A stretch of DNA of 7,110 nucleotides from NCBI GenBank assembly GCA_016294985.1, contig JAECRW010000077.1, positions 1 to 7,110 on the forward strand, read 5' to 3'. Below the pieces are notes generated by a model. The model saw nothing but the letters and a program-made list of their open reading frames with translations. It was not told the origin of the DNA and did no database searches. The DNA comes from Candidatus Sifarchaeum marinoarchaea. GTDB lineage: Archaea; Asgardarchaeota; Sifarchaeia; Borrarchaeales; Borrarchaeaceae. The number at the start of each line of letters is the position of its first letter. Within the stretch, counting starts at the first letter, position 1. This document shows, piece after piece, positions 1 through 4,880 of this stretch. The position numbers and the translations under genes were made by a program.

Positions 1-357
1 ATACCCAAATGTGGTCAAATCTTCCGATGTCAAGGTCTTCACCGGTGGTACACGCCAGGCGAGGTGTTTATAAAGCAGGTCCTCCTATTTATAGATGAGA
101 ATCGATTGTGAGCTGAAGATGCCAGCGGTTTAACCATTCGCCCTGGGATCACCTCCATGCCTTCAGTCCGGCAATCCCGTACGCTGTCGATTCTGCGGGA
201 AGGCTGACATCGAACCACCGTTTCGTTCACACAAGGCCTGCACCCTATATGGCGGCAGGTATCCCGCTCAACCGTCCTAGTGGGGACTCCACTCACCTTC
301 TCGTGGGTGGATAGGCACTAGTTCCTTAGGGAATAGATGTCTATTATGAAAGGAACG
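1..357 (-). mobile_element. Partial group II intron-like ribozyme RNA (distal domain I to about domain III)
   Basis: This is a GC-rich, non-coding, highly paired segment (36 of 60 bases are G/C in 121-180, against 13 of 60 in 541-600). Read on the minus strand, a hairpin (321-356) is followed by TAGTGCC, then AAGGTGAGT (291-299), then GAACGAAACG (219-228) and CGATGTCAGC (203-212). From memory, the Lactococcus Ll.LtrB intron has CTAGTAC, AAGGTAAGT, GAACGAAACG and CGATGCC in the same order, with 68 bases between the second and third motifs against 71 here. Nested helices support a folded RNA: 99-105 with 187-193, 123-127 with 182-186, 145-149 with 174-178, 158-161 with 170-173, 195-200 with 262-267, 237-241 with 255-259, and 279-283 with 289-293. 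The intron-encoded protein and domains V-VI would lie left of base 1. The 5' splice end (GUGYG) was not found, so the element may be truncated on the right. RNase P or SRP RNA were considered, but their signature motifs are absent. Confidence 0.5.
321..356 (-). repeat. Stem-loop at the edge of the intron-like RNA
   Basis: GTTCCTT (321-327) pairs with AAGGAAC (350-356). After a 4x4 internal loop, AATAG (332-336) pairs with CTATT (341-345) around the 4-base loop ATGT. Read on the minus strand it directly precedes TAGTGCC. That is where Ll.LtrB has the hairpin just before CTAGTAC in domain I, so I read it as part of the intron-like RNA. Alone it could also act as a plus-strand stem-loop. Confidence 0.45.
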
Positions 358-697
358 GTAGTTGACAATCCTTCTATCCTTTATGGACTCTTGAAGGTCT
401 AATCATTTTAACAATAGTCTTTTAAACTACAGAGTGATATCAACCAGAGTAACATTTCTGTATTTATGTACAGTATTAAACACAAGCTATGAGAATTGTT
501 GGCTTCGTAACCTTTTTAATCAATCACTTTTCAGAAAAATGCGGTCTTCTATAGACTTATTTATAAATAATTCAAGAAAATCTGTAATAGAATTAGTTAT
601 TGCAGAATTATTATAGATTTATTCACTAAGCATCTATTGGTAAAAAAGGTCGTAGCTAAACGCTTGCTACTGAACTTAGATTTCAGGGAGGATTACG
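358..697. other. AT-rich intergenic region upstream of secE, no convincing gene
   Basis: This stretch holds no gene I can support. GC content falls sharply compared with bases 1-357. A possible 60-codon frame opening with GTG at 434 has no ribosome binding site, no family resemblance and ordinary AT-rich composition. Two small stem-loops are visible: CTGTA/TACAG at 458-473 and GTAGC/GCTAC at 652-670, the second lying 13 bases before the secE ribosome binding site. If the minus-strand group II intron has a complete domain I, its 5' part should fall here, but I could not find its 5' boundary. Confidence 0.5.
557..573 (+). promoter_or_regulatory. Candidate TATA box for the secE-spt5 operon
   Basis: TTTATAAAT, within the AT-rich 557-573 stretch, matches the archaeal TATA consensus. 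Transcription would start roughly 25 bases downstream, near 590-595, giving a leader of about 100 bases. A weaker alternative, TATTATAG near 609-616, would give a shorter leader. The region is AT-rich overall, so chance matches are likely. Confidence 0.3.
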
Positions 698-886
698 ATG
701 GTAGAATTTAAAAAAGTGAGATCAGATTTCACCAGAATGGTACGACTCTCAAAAAAGCCTTCAAGAAAAGAAGTTTGGCTCAGTTTAAGAATTTGTATTC
801 TTGGCATGGTTGCTATAGGTCTTATAGCGTTTATAATTAAACTTGTCTTCACATTGGTAATCGGATTTGTTCCACCAACGGCTTAG
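698..886 (+). CDS. secE: Preprotein translocase subunit SecE / Sec61 gamma
   Basis: This is the small tail-anchored subunit of the SecYE(beta) translocon, which clamps SecY in the cytoplasmic membrane during protein export and membrane insertion. The product is 62 residues, normal for the archaeal/eukaryotic Sec61-gamma form. It has a basic amphipathic N-terminal half followed by a KPSRKEVW segment (about residues 20-27) typical of the family. One transmembrane helix follows at about residues 30-57 (ICILGMVAIGLIAFIIKLVF...), with the conserved LG..AIG pattern. GGGAGG at 685-690 sits 7 bases before the ATG and fixes the start. spt5 follows 33 bp downstream, a secE-spt5 pairing that is widely conserved in archaea and supports both calls. 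Confidence 0.93.
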   Translation: MVEFKKVRSDFTRMVRLSKKPSRKEVWLSLRICILGMVAIGLIAFIIKLVFTLVIGFVPPTA

Positions 887-919
887 TGAGAGTGCAATTT
901 GTAAAGGAGCGCAATTTTT

Positions 920-1429
920 ATGGAAACTCAAGAAACGCCTGAGATTAAAAAAAGGCGCAAAACTACTTCAATATATACAATAAGAACGACAATTGGACAA
1001 GAAAAAGCGGTAGCAGAACTAGTTGCAAACCGTGTTAAAATACATGATTTGAACATAAAATCCATCTTAGTACCTGAAACACTAAGAGGATATATCTTCA
1101 TCGAAACGGCTAAGAGAGACGCCATGGATGAAGCTATTTCGGGAATTTCACATATTAGAGGTTCTGTTGGGAAGACAAATATTAGTGAACTCTCACATTT
1201 TCTGATTCCAAAGCCACCAACTGAAGGTCTAGAGACCGGAGATATCGTAGAAATAACTGGCGGTCCATTCAAGGGCACGAGAGCAAAAGTTACACGGGTA
1301 GACACTACTAAAGAAGAAGTTACAGTCGAGTTGCTTGACTCACCTGCCCCCATACCTATAAGAGTTCATGGAGATTATGTGCGCAAAGTTGGCGATCGAA
1401 TCGAAGCAGATGAATTTTCAGTTCGCTAA
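920..1429 (+). CDS. spt5: Transcription elongation factor Spt5 (NusG homologue)
   Basis: Archaeal Spt5, usually with Spt4, binds the RNA polymerase clamp, closes the DNA channel to aid processive elongation, and couples to ribosomes through its KOW domain. The 169-residue product has a short basic leader (IKKRRKTT), then an NGN domain at about residues 16-100 with YTIRTTIGQEKAVAELV and RGYIFIE. A KOW domain follows at about 104-158 with the hallmark GDIVEITGGPFKGTRAKV starting near residue 107. Archaeal Spt5 is typically around 150 residues, so the length fits. AAGGAG (904-909) lies 10 bases before the ATG. The gene shares an operon with secE. In many archaea rpl11-rpl1-rpl10 follow; here the next gene is convergent, with only 19 bp between stop codons. 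The 141-codon minus-strand frame over this gene is a shadow. Confidence 0.95.
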   Translation: METQETPEIKKRRKTTSIYTIRTTIGQEKAVAELVANRVKIHDLNIKSILVPETLRGYIFIETAKRDAMDEAISGISHIRGSVGKTNISELSHFLIPKPPTEGLETGDIVEITGGPFKGTRAKVTRVDTTKEEVTVELLDSPAPIPIRVHGDYVRKVGDRIEADEFSVR

Positions 1430-1448
1430 TAACACTAGAAGAAATCGG

Positions 1449-1934
1449 CTATTCCTGAAAAATTAAACTGAGATCAAATATCGGTTTTATTTCGATAACT
1501 TTCTCAGGGCACGTTTCTTCGCAGTCACCACATGTAATACATTTTTTAATTGCAACACATAGACTGCCAAATCCTCTCAGCGGTGAGGGGAGAGGTATAG
1601 CCTCTACAGGCTTTTTTACCGCAATTTTCTTGATAAAATCAATCAGAAGGCGTCTATTCTCTGCTTTCACGTCTTTTGTCGAATCCTCGAAAAGACTGGG
1701 TAAGTCAAATTTATTCTCGATAAGTGGGGCTCCAAGTTTACAGACTTCCTCGCATTTATGGCATCCAATACAAATACTTTGTAGCGCGGTTACTTGTCCA
1801 AATCCGCGGAGACCTTCTGGAACCTTTATTATTTTTACTGGTTTTTTTATTGCGATTTTTTTAATTAAATCGAGTAGTCTTTCTCTTTTAGTTTGAGTTT
1901 CCTCATTCTCTTCTTCACTGTTTTTGTCGGACAT
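1449..1934 (-). CDS. Tandem-repeat 2[4Fe-4S] ferredoxin-like protein
   Basis: This is a soluble iron-sulfur protein, presumably an electron carrier or an electron-transfer subunit. The 161-residue product has an acidic tail (residues 2-18) and then two homologous units in exact register, offset by 77 residues. IKKIA at 24 and 101, KKPV at 30 and 107, LRGFG at 42 and 119, CxxCxxCxxxC at 55-65 and 132-142, and FDL at 76 and 153 all align without gaps. The second motif has the usual following proline (CP); the first has CK. C126 is an extra cysteine. The PV..P..LRG lead-in resembles NuoI/EchF-type subunits, but each unit has one motif and the spacing differs from standard two-cluster ferredoxins. 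I chose the ATG at 1934 over the in-frame ATG at 2006. A purine-rich GGCGGAAG (1939-1946) precedes it, and the upstream extension overlaps a TATA box and matches nothing. The physiological partner is unknown; nearby HdrA genes are candidates. Confidence 0.85.
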   Translation of the reverse strand: MSDKNSEEENEETQTKRERLLDLIKKIAIKKPVKIIKVPEGLRGFGQVTALQSICIGCHKCEEVCKLGAPLIENKFDLPSLFEDSTKDVKAENRRLLIDFIKKIAVKKPVEAIPLPSPLRGFGSLCVAIKKCITCGDCEETCPEKVIEIKPIFDLSLIFQE

Positions 1935-1971
1935 CAAACTTCCGCCTACTGTTAATTGATCAAATTTCGAA

Positions 1972-1988
1972 CAGTTATAGTACTTATA
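1972..1988 (-). promoter_or_regulatory. Candidate TATA box for the ferredoxin gene
   Basis: Minus-strand AATATAAGTACTATAAC contains a TATA-like core. Initiation about 25 bases downstream would fall near 1955-1960, leaving a leader of about 20-25 bases before the ATG at 1934. This supports that start codon over the one at 2006. A second AT-rich candidate lies near 2015-2030. Confidence 0.4.
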
Positions 1989-2060
1989 TTCTGATGTGCA
2001 AATCACAGAATAAAGTTATATTTGTAAAGATACCGGTTTCAACAAGTTAGTAAAGATTTT

Positions 2061-2076
2061 ACTATATATATTTATA
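2061..2076 (+). promoter_or_regulatory. Candidate TATA box for gap
   Basis: ACTATATATATTTATA is a strong archaeal TATA match. Predicted initiation is near 2090-2097, giving a 65-70 base leader before the ATG at 2163. The region between the ferredoxin gene and gap thus holds divergent promoters. Confidence 0.5.
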
Positions 2077-2149
2077 CAGAAACAGGTAAGACGTATTTCA
2101 ATGTCCGCCGCTTGGAGGACACATAATTCCAGATGAAAGGCGGCATTAT

Positions 2150-2155
2150 AGGAGG
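2150..2155 (+). promoter_or_regulatory. Ribosome binding site that decides the gap start
   Basis: AGGAGG ends 7 bases before the ATG at 2163, the ideal spacing. This selects that start over the in-frame ATG at 2133, which would add ten residues before the conserved MPVRVAVNGFGRIG N-terminus. A second GGAGG (2114-2118) lies 14 bases before the 2133 ATG and is poorly spaced. Confidence 0.75.
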
Positions 2156-2162
2156 AAAATTT

Positions 2163-3155
2163 ATGCCAGTTAGAGTAGCGGTGAATGGTTTTGGTCGAAT
2201 TGGAAGATGCATGTTCAGAGCAGGACTAGGAAATAAGGACATAGAATTTGTCGCGTTTAACGATCTCTGGGATGTAGGAACGATGGCACACTTACTCAAA
2301 TATGACTCGGTACATGGGGTACTTCCCGTAGACGTTGAAGCTACGAAGGATGCAATCATAGTAGGTGGTAAGGAAATACCATTTTTTGCAGAGAAGGATC
2401 CTGCAAAACTTCCATGGGGAGATCTTAATGTAGATGTAGCCGTTGAATCCACAGGAATTTTTAGAGAACGACAAAATGCGTCAAAACATCTAGATGCGGG
2501 CGCTAATAAGGTGATTATCTCAGCGCCAGCTAAAGACCCAGACGTCACAATCGTTTTAGGGGTAAATGAAGACACTTATAATAAGGCGAGTCACAGTATT
2601 ATTTCTAATGCTAGTTGCACGACCAATTGCCTCGCACCAGTATCTAAGGTTTTGTTAGACGAATTTGGGATCAGAAAAGGGATAATGACGACTGTCCACG
2701 CATATACAAATGACCAACGAATTCTTGACTTTCCTCATAAGGATAAACGCCGAGCAAGGGCTGCTGCTGTATCCATGATTCCAACAACGACTGGTGCTGC
2801 AAAAGCACTGGGTTTAGTTATCCCCGCATTGCAAGGTAAGATGGATGGGATGTCCATACGCGTTCCCACGCCCAATGTAAGTTTAGTAGATTTAGTTGTT
2901 GAAACAGAAACGAATGTAACCATTGAGCAAGTCAATAACGCGTTTAAAGAGGCTGTGAAAGGGCGATTAGGTAAATACATGACCTATACTGAAGAACCAC
3001 TCGTTTCTGCAGACTATAACGGAAATCCAAGTTCAGCGATAGTAGACGGTCCACAAACAAGAGTTATTCAGGATAATATGGTAAAAGTTCTGGCATGGTA
3101 CGACAATGAAATGGGCTATAGCAATCGATTAGTAGACCTTGCAATATTTATCTAA
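2163..3155 (+). CDS. gap: Type I glyceraldehyde-3-phosphate dehydrogenase (phosphorylating)
   Basis: This cytosolic enzyme interconverts glyceraldehyde 3-phosphate plus phosphate and NAD(P)+ with 1,3-bisphosphoglycerate in glycolysis and gluconeogenesis. The 330-residue product has the normal type I length. It carries the NAD-binding NGFGRIGR (8-15) and FNDL with D34 at the end of beta-2, which favours NAD over NADP. It also has ESTGIF, the catalytic SNASCTTNCLAP (C152), the base in TVHAYT (H179), TTTGAAKA for phosphate binding, GMSIRVPTPNVS, and the C-terminal WYDNEMGYSNR. The catalytic spacing of 27 residues is that of classical GAPDH. Most archaea use the unrelated-looking type II GAPDH, so this is the bacterial/eukaryotic class. 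It appears monocistronic, with its own TATA box and T-runs after the stop. Base composition is similar to the neighbours, so any transfer is probably old. The minus-strand frames over it are shadows. Confidence 0.97.
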   Translation: MPVRVAVNGFGRIGRCMFRAGLGNKDIEFVAFNDLWDVGTMAHLLKYDSVHGVLPVDVEATKDAIIVGGKEIPFFAEKDPAKLPWGDLNVDVAVESTGIFRERQNASKHLDAGANKVIISAPAKDPDVTIVLGVNEDTYNKASHSIISNASCTTNCLAPVSKVLLDEFGIRKGIMTTVHAYTNDQRILDFPHKDKRRARAAAVSMIPTTTGAAKALGLVIPALQGKMDGMSIRVPTPNVSLVDLVVETETNVTIEQVNNAFKEAVKGRLGKYMTYTEEPLVSADYNGNPSSAIVDGPQTRVIQDNMVKVLAWYDNEMGYSNRLVDLAIFI

Positions 3156-3184
3156 CCCAAAAAGTACAGAACACATACCATCAC

Positions 3185-3225
3185 TTCTTTTTTTCCGTTG
3201 GCAACGAATCCCTTAGGCATTTTTT
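3185..3225 (+). terminator. T-run terminator region after gap
   Basis: The gap stop codon is followed by two T-runs, 3188-3194 (seven T) and 3220-3225 (six T). Archaeal RNA polymerase terminates at such runs without needing a hairpin. A short palindrome, CGTTGGCAACG, lies between them at 3196-3206. Confidence 0.5.
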
Positions 3226-3232
3226 ATCTGAT

Positions 3233-3278
3233 ATCAGCGAGAAGCCCCCTTCCGAGAGGTAGGGGATGAATCGCTGAC
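3233..3278 (+). ncRNA. Stem-loop resembling an IS605/TnpB omega-RNA scaffold or right end
   Basis: TCAGCGA (3234-3240) pairs perfectly with TCGCTGA (3271-3277). Inside, an internal loop (GAAG / ATGAA) leads to CCCC (3245-3248) pairing with GGGG (3262-3265) and a terminal CC-GAGA-GG hairpin. The GAAGCCCC...GGGGATGAA layout resembles the 3' structured ends of many IS200/IS605-family elements, where the omega RNA overlaps the tnpB end. No tnpB gene and no left end is visible here. It may be a solo remnant, a standalone guide-type RNA, or an unrelated structured 3' UTR. The GAPDH frame stays open past its stop to about 3270, but this extension shows no clear TnpB signature. Confidence 0.3.
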
Positions 3279-3281
3279 AGC

Positions 3282-3309
3282 GTTTCTGTTGTAACCAACT
3301 GGCGGAAAC
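3282..3309 (+). repeat. Nested stem-loop in the gap-hdrA intergenic region
   Basis: GTTTC (3282-3286) pairs with GAAAC (3305-3309) and encloses GTTG (3288-3291) / CAAC (3296-3299) around the loop TAAC. It lies four bases after the preceding stem-loop, so both may be parts of one RNA. The function is unknown. Confidence 0.35.
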
Positions 3310-3346
3310 ATAGTTTCTAGTATAGTTCTAATGGTATTTAAGGAAT

Positions 3347-3405
3347 GGGAGACCTGTGTGAAAGTGAATGCGTTATACAACACATCTCCGCCCTTATGGA
3401 TGGAG
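3347..3405 (+). promoter_or_regulatory. Two mutually exclusive stem-loops upstream of the HdrA operon
   Basis: In fold A, GGAGA (3348-3352) and TGTGT (3355-3359) pair with TCTCC (3385-3389) and ACACA (3380-3384), leaving a CC bulge and a 20-base loop. In fold B, CTCC plus the following GCCC (3386-3393) pair with GGATGGAG (3398-3405) around TTAT, with one mismatch. The folds share CTCC, so only one can form. This is the geometry of a leader switch, but no known riboswitch class is recognised. If the hdrA promoter is the TATA box at 3420, this element would lie upstream of the transcript. A TATA-like TATTTAAG at 3335-3342 could transcribe its downstream part. Confidence 0.25.
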
Positions 3406-3417
3406 TCTTCTAACGTA

Positions 3418-3430
3418 AGTTATATAAGAT
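3418..3430 (+). promoter_or_regulatory. Candidate TATA box for the HdrA operon
   Basis: AGTTATATAAGAT is a close archaeal TATA match. Initiation would fall near 3450, leaving a leader of about 90 bases before the TTG start at 3542. The rest of the leader (3450-3530) is AT-rich with no recognised element. Confidence 0.4.
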
Positions 3431-3541
3431 ATTAATCGTAATGATAATTCCCGTCAAGACTTCACATATATCTGCAAAGACAAAGCGCAGAATAAACATT
3501 GACAATAAGCATCATTTAATATTAAAGAATGGGGAAGTACA

Positions 3542-4879
3542 TTGAGCGAACCTAGCACATCTGGGCTGCCAATAATTGTAATTGGCGGAGGAATTGCAGG
3601 AATTCATGTTGCCCAAGAATTGGCTGATTTTGGAATTCAAGTTTATCTGATTGAAAAAGAGCCTACGCTTGGAGGTAAAGCATTACAACTCTTTAGATTC
3701 TTTCCAACAGACGATTGCGCCCTTTGCGTCTCGTCATCAGACAGACTTTTTTCTCGTGGTGGATTTAGGAAATGTTTTTACAGATGTGGCATCACGGAGC
3801 ATCCAAACATAAGATTGCTTACTCAAACAAAACTTGTTGCTGCAGAAAAACTGAATAAAGAATTCAAGGTTTTGTTAGAAAGAAATCCGAGATTTGTAGA
3901 CGAGAAAAAATGCATTATGTGTGATAAATGCCGCGATATCTGTCCAGTAGAGGTTCCTAATCCTCTCAATTTCAATTTAGATACTCGAAAAGCAGTCTAT
4001 TTACCTGCGTCTCAAGCAATTCCTTACAGCTATGTAATTGATCCAAATACATGCTTATTCGAAGAATGTGCAAAATGTGTGGAAGTGTGCCCAACAAATG
4101 CAATTGATCTAAAAGAAGAAAGGAGCACAATCGAAGAAACATTCGGATCGATTGTTATAGCTACTGGTTTTGAAGAATTTGATCCCAGTCCCCTAAAAGA
4201 GTACGGATATGGTATATTCGATGAAGTAATCACACAAGTAGAACTTGCTCGATTAGTAGATCCACAAGGTCCTACGAAGGGAAAGTTTCTCAAAAAGGAT
4301 GGTACACCAATAAAAAAAGTAACCATGCTACAATGTGTTGGGTCGAGAGACAAAAGATTGAATAGTTACTGCTCAAGTATATGTTGCACATATGCCTTAA
4401 AACATGCTATCCTGCTTAGAGAACAGGGGTTAGATGTTACACTCACTTATATGGACATTCGTACGCCCTTTATCTATGAAGATTATTTCTCACACGCTAG
4501 AGATGAAGGAGTAAAATTCATCAAAGGACGTGTCAGTAATGTTGAGAGGGATCCATTAACAGAAAAAGTGCATGTTTACGTTTCAGACATCCAAACGGAG
4601 GAATTGTTGGATCTAGAGACCGATCTTGTAGTTCTAAGTGCTGCTCTTGTCTCATCTAAAGGTACAAATCAATTAGCTGAGTTACTTGGTCTTGAATTAG
4701 ACGATTATGGTTTTTTCCCTTCAAATGGCGCAAAAGAAGATATCTACACAAATATAAATAATGTGTATGTTTGTGGCGCTGCCCAAGAGCCAAAAGATAT
4801 TCCCTCTTCCATTGAACAGGCTAATGCTGTCAGCATGGCGATCTTAAGACGTATTGCCCTTTACAGAAAGGTGATGTGA
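3542..4879 (+). CDS. HdrA-like flavoprotein, short form with inserted ferredoxin domain (QmoA-like)
   Basis: This HdrA-family FAD and iron-sulfur subunit has 445 residues against roughly 650 for methanogen HdrA. It starts directly with the FAD-binding IVIGGGIAG (12-20) and EKEPTLGG (38-45). A cysteine region follows, FPTDDCALC (C59, C62) plus C78 and C82, then HPNI. An inserted ferredoxin domain carries two [4Fe-4S] motifs (C124, C127, C130, C134P; C171, C176, C179, C183P). The second flavin motif is IATGFEEFDP (206-215), followed by the HdrA signature QCVGSRD...YCSSICC (264-282) and a C-terminal VYVCGAAQEP segment. It lacks the HdrA N-terminal cluster domain and the C-terminal ferredoxin. 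The start is TTG, the only usable start in frame after the TAA at 3506, with GGGGAAG (3531-3537) 4 bases upstream. The downstream paralogue begins one base after the stop, so they are almost surely co-translated and form a complex. The role is inferred as soluble or membrane-associated electron transfer; the substrate is unknown. Confidence 0.88.
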   Translation: MSEPSTSGLPIIVIGGGIAGIHVAQELADFGIQVYLIEKEPTLGGKALQLFRFFPTDDCALCVSSSDRLFSRGGFRKCFYRCGITEHPNIRLLTQTKLVAAEKLNKEFKVLLERNPRFVDEKKCIMCDKCRDICPVEVPNPLNFNLDTRKAVYLPASQAIPYSYVIDPNTCLFEECAKCVEVCPTNAIDLKEERSTIEETFGSIVIATGFEEFDPSPLKEYGYGIFDEVITQVELARLVDPQGPTKGKFLKKDGTPIKKVTMLQCVGSRDKRLNSYCSSICCTYALKHAILLREQGLDVTLTYMDIRTPFIYEDYFSHARDEGVKFIKGRVSNVERDPLTEKVHVYVSDIQTEELLDLETDLVVLSAALVSSKGTNQLAELLGLELDDYGFFPSNGAKEDIYTNINNVYVCGAAQEPKDIPSSIEQANAVSMAILRRIALYRKVM

Positions 4880-4880
4880 A

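Noticed and set aside
145..156. GGGATCACCTCC resembling the 3' end of 16S rRNA
   Set aside because: The flanking bases do not match the conserved 16S 3' region, and the stretch is explained by pairing within the intron-like RNA on the other strand.
39..296. 85-codon minus-strand open frame
   Set aside because: It lies inside the structured GC-rich RNA, has odd composition with scattered Cys and Arg and no family pattern, and no ribosome site. It is best explained as an RNA segment.
1..357. RNase P RNA or SRP RNA as identity of the structured segment
   Set aside because: Neither strand shows the GAGGAAAGUCC and ACAGAA motifs of RNase P RNA, nor the SRP helix 8 GGAAG...AGCAG motif. The group II intron motif order fits better.
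434..616. 60-codon plus-strand open frame starting with GTG
   Set aside because: No ribosome binding site, no recognisable motif, and AT-rich sequence where such frames arise by chance.
1935..2006. Upstream in-frame ATG at 2006 as ferredoxin start
   Set aside because: The 24 added residues are not ferredoxin-like and overlap a TATA-like box. The ATG at 1934 has a closer purine-rich site.
2133..2162. ATG at 2133 as GAPDH start
   Set aside because: It would add ten residues before the conserved N-terminus, and AGGAGG is ideally spaced for the ATG at 2163.
3264..3277. Box C/D guide RNA (ATGA and CTGA motifs)
   Set aside because: The two boxes are only a few bases apart, leaving no room for a guide, and both are accounted for by the stem-loop.
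4030..4353. Minus-strand open frames over the HdrA genes, including 6284-6613
   Set aside because: They are shadows of strongly conserved plus-strand genes and show no protein family pattern.
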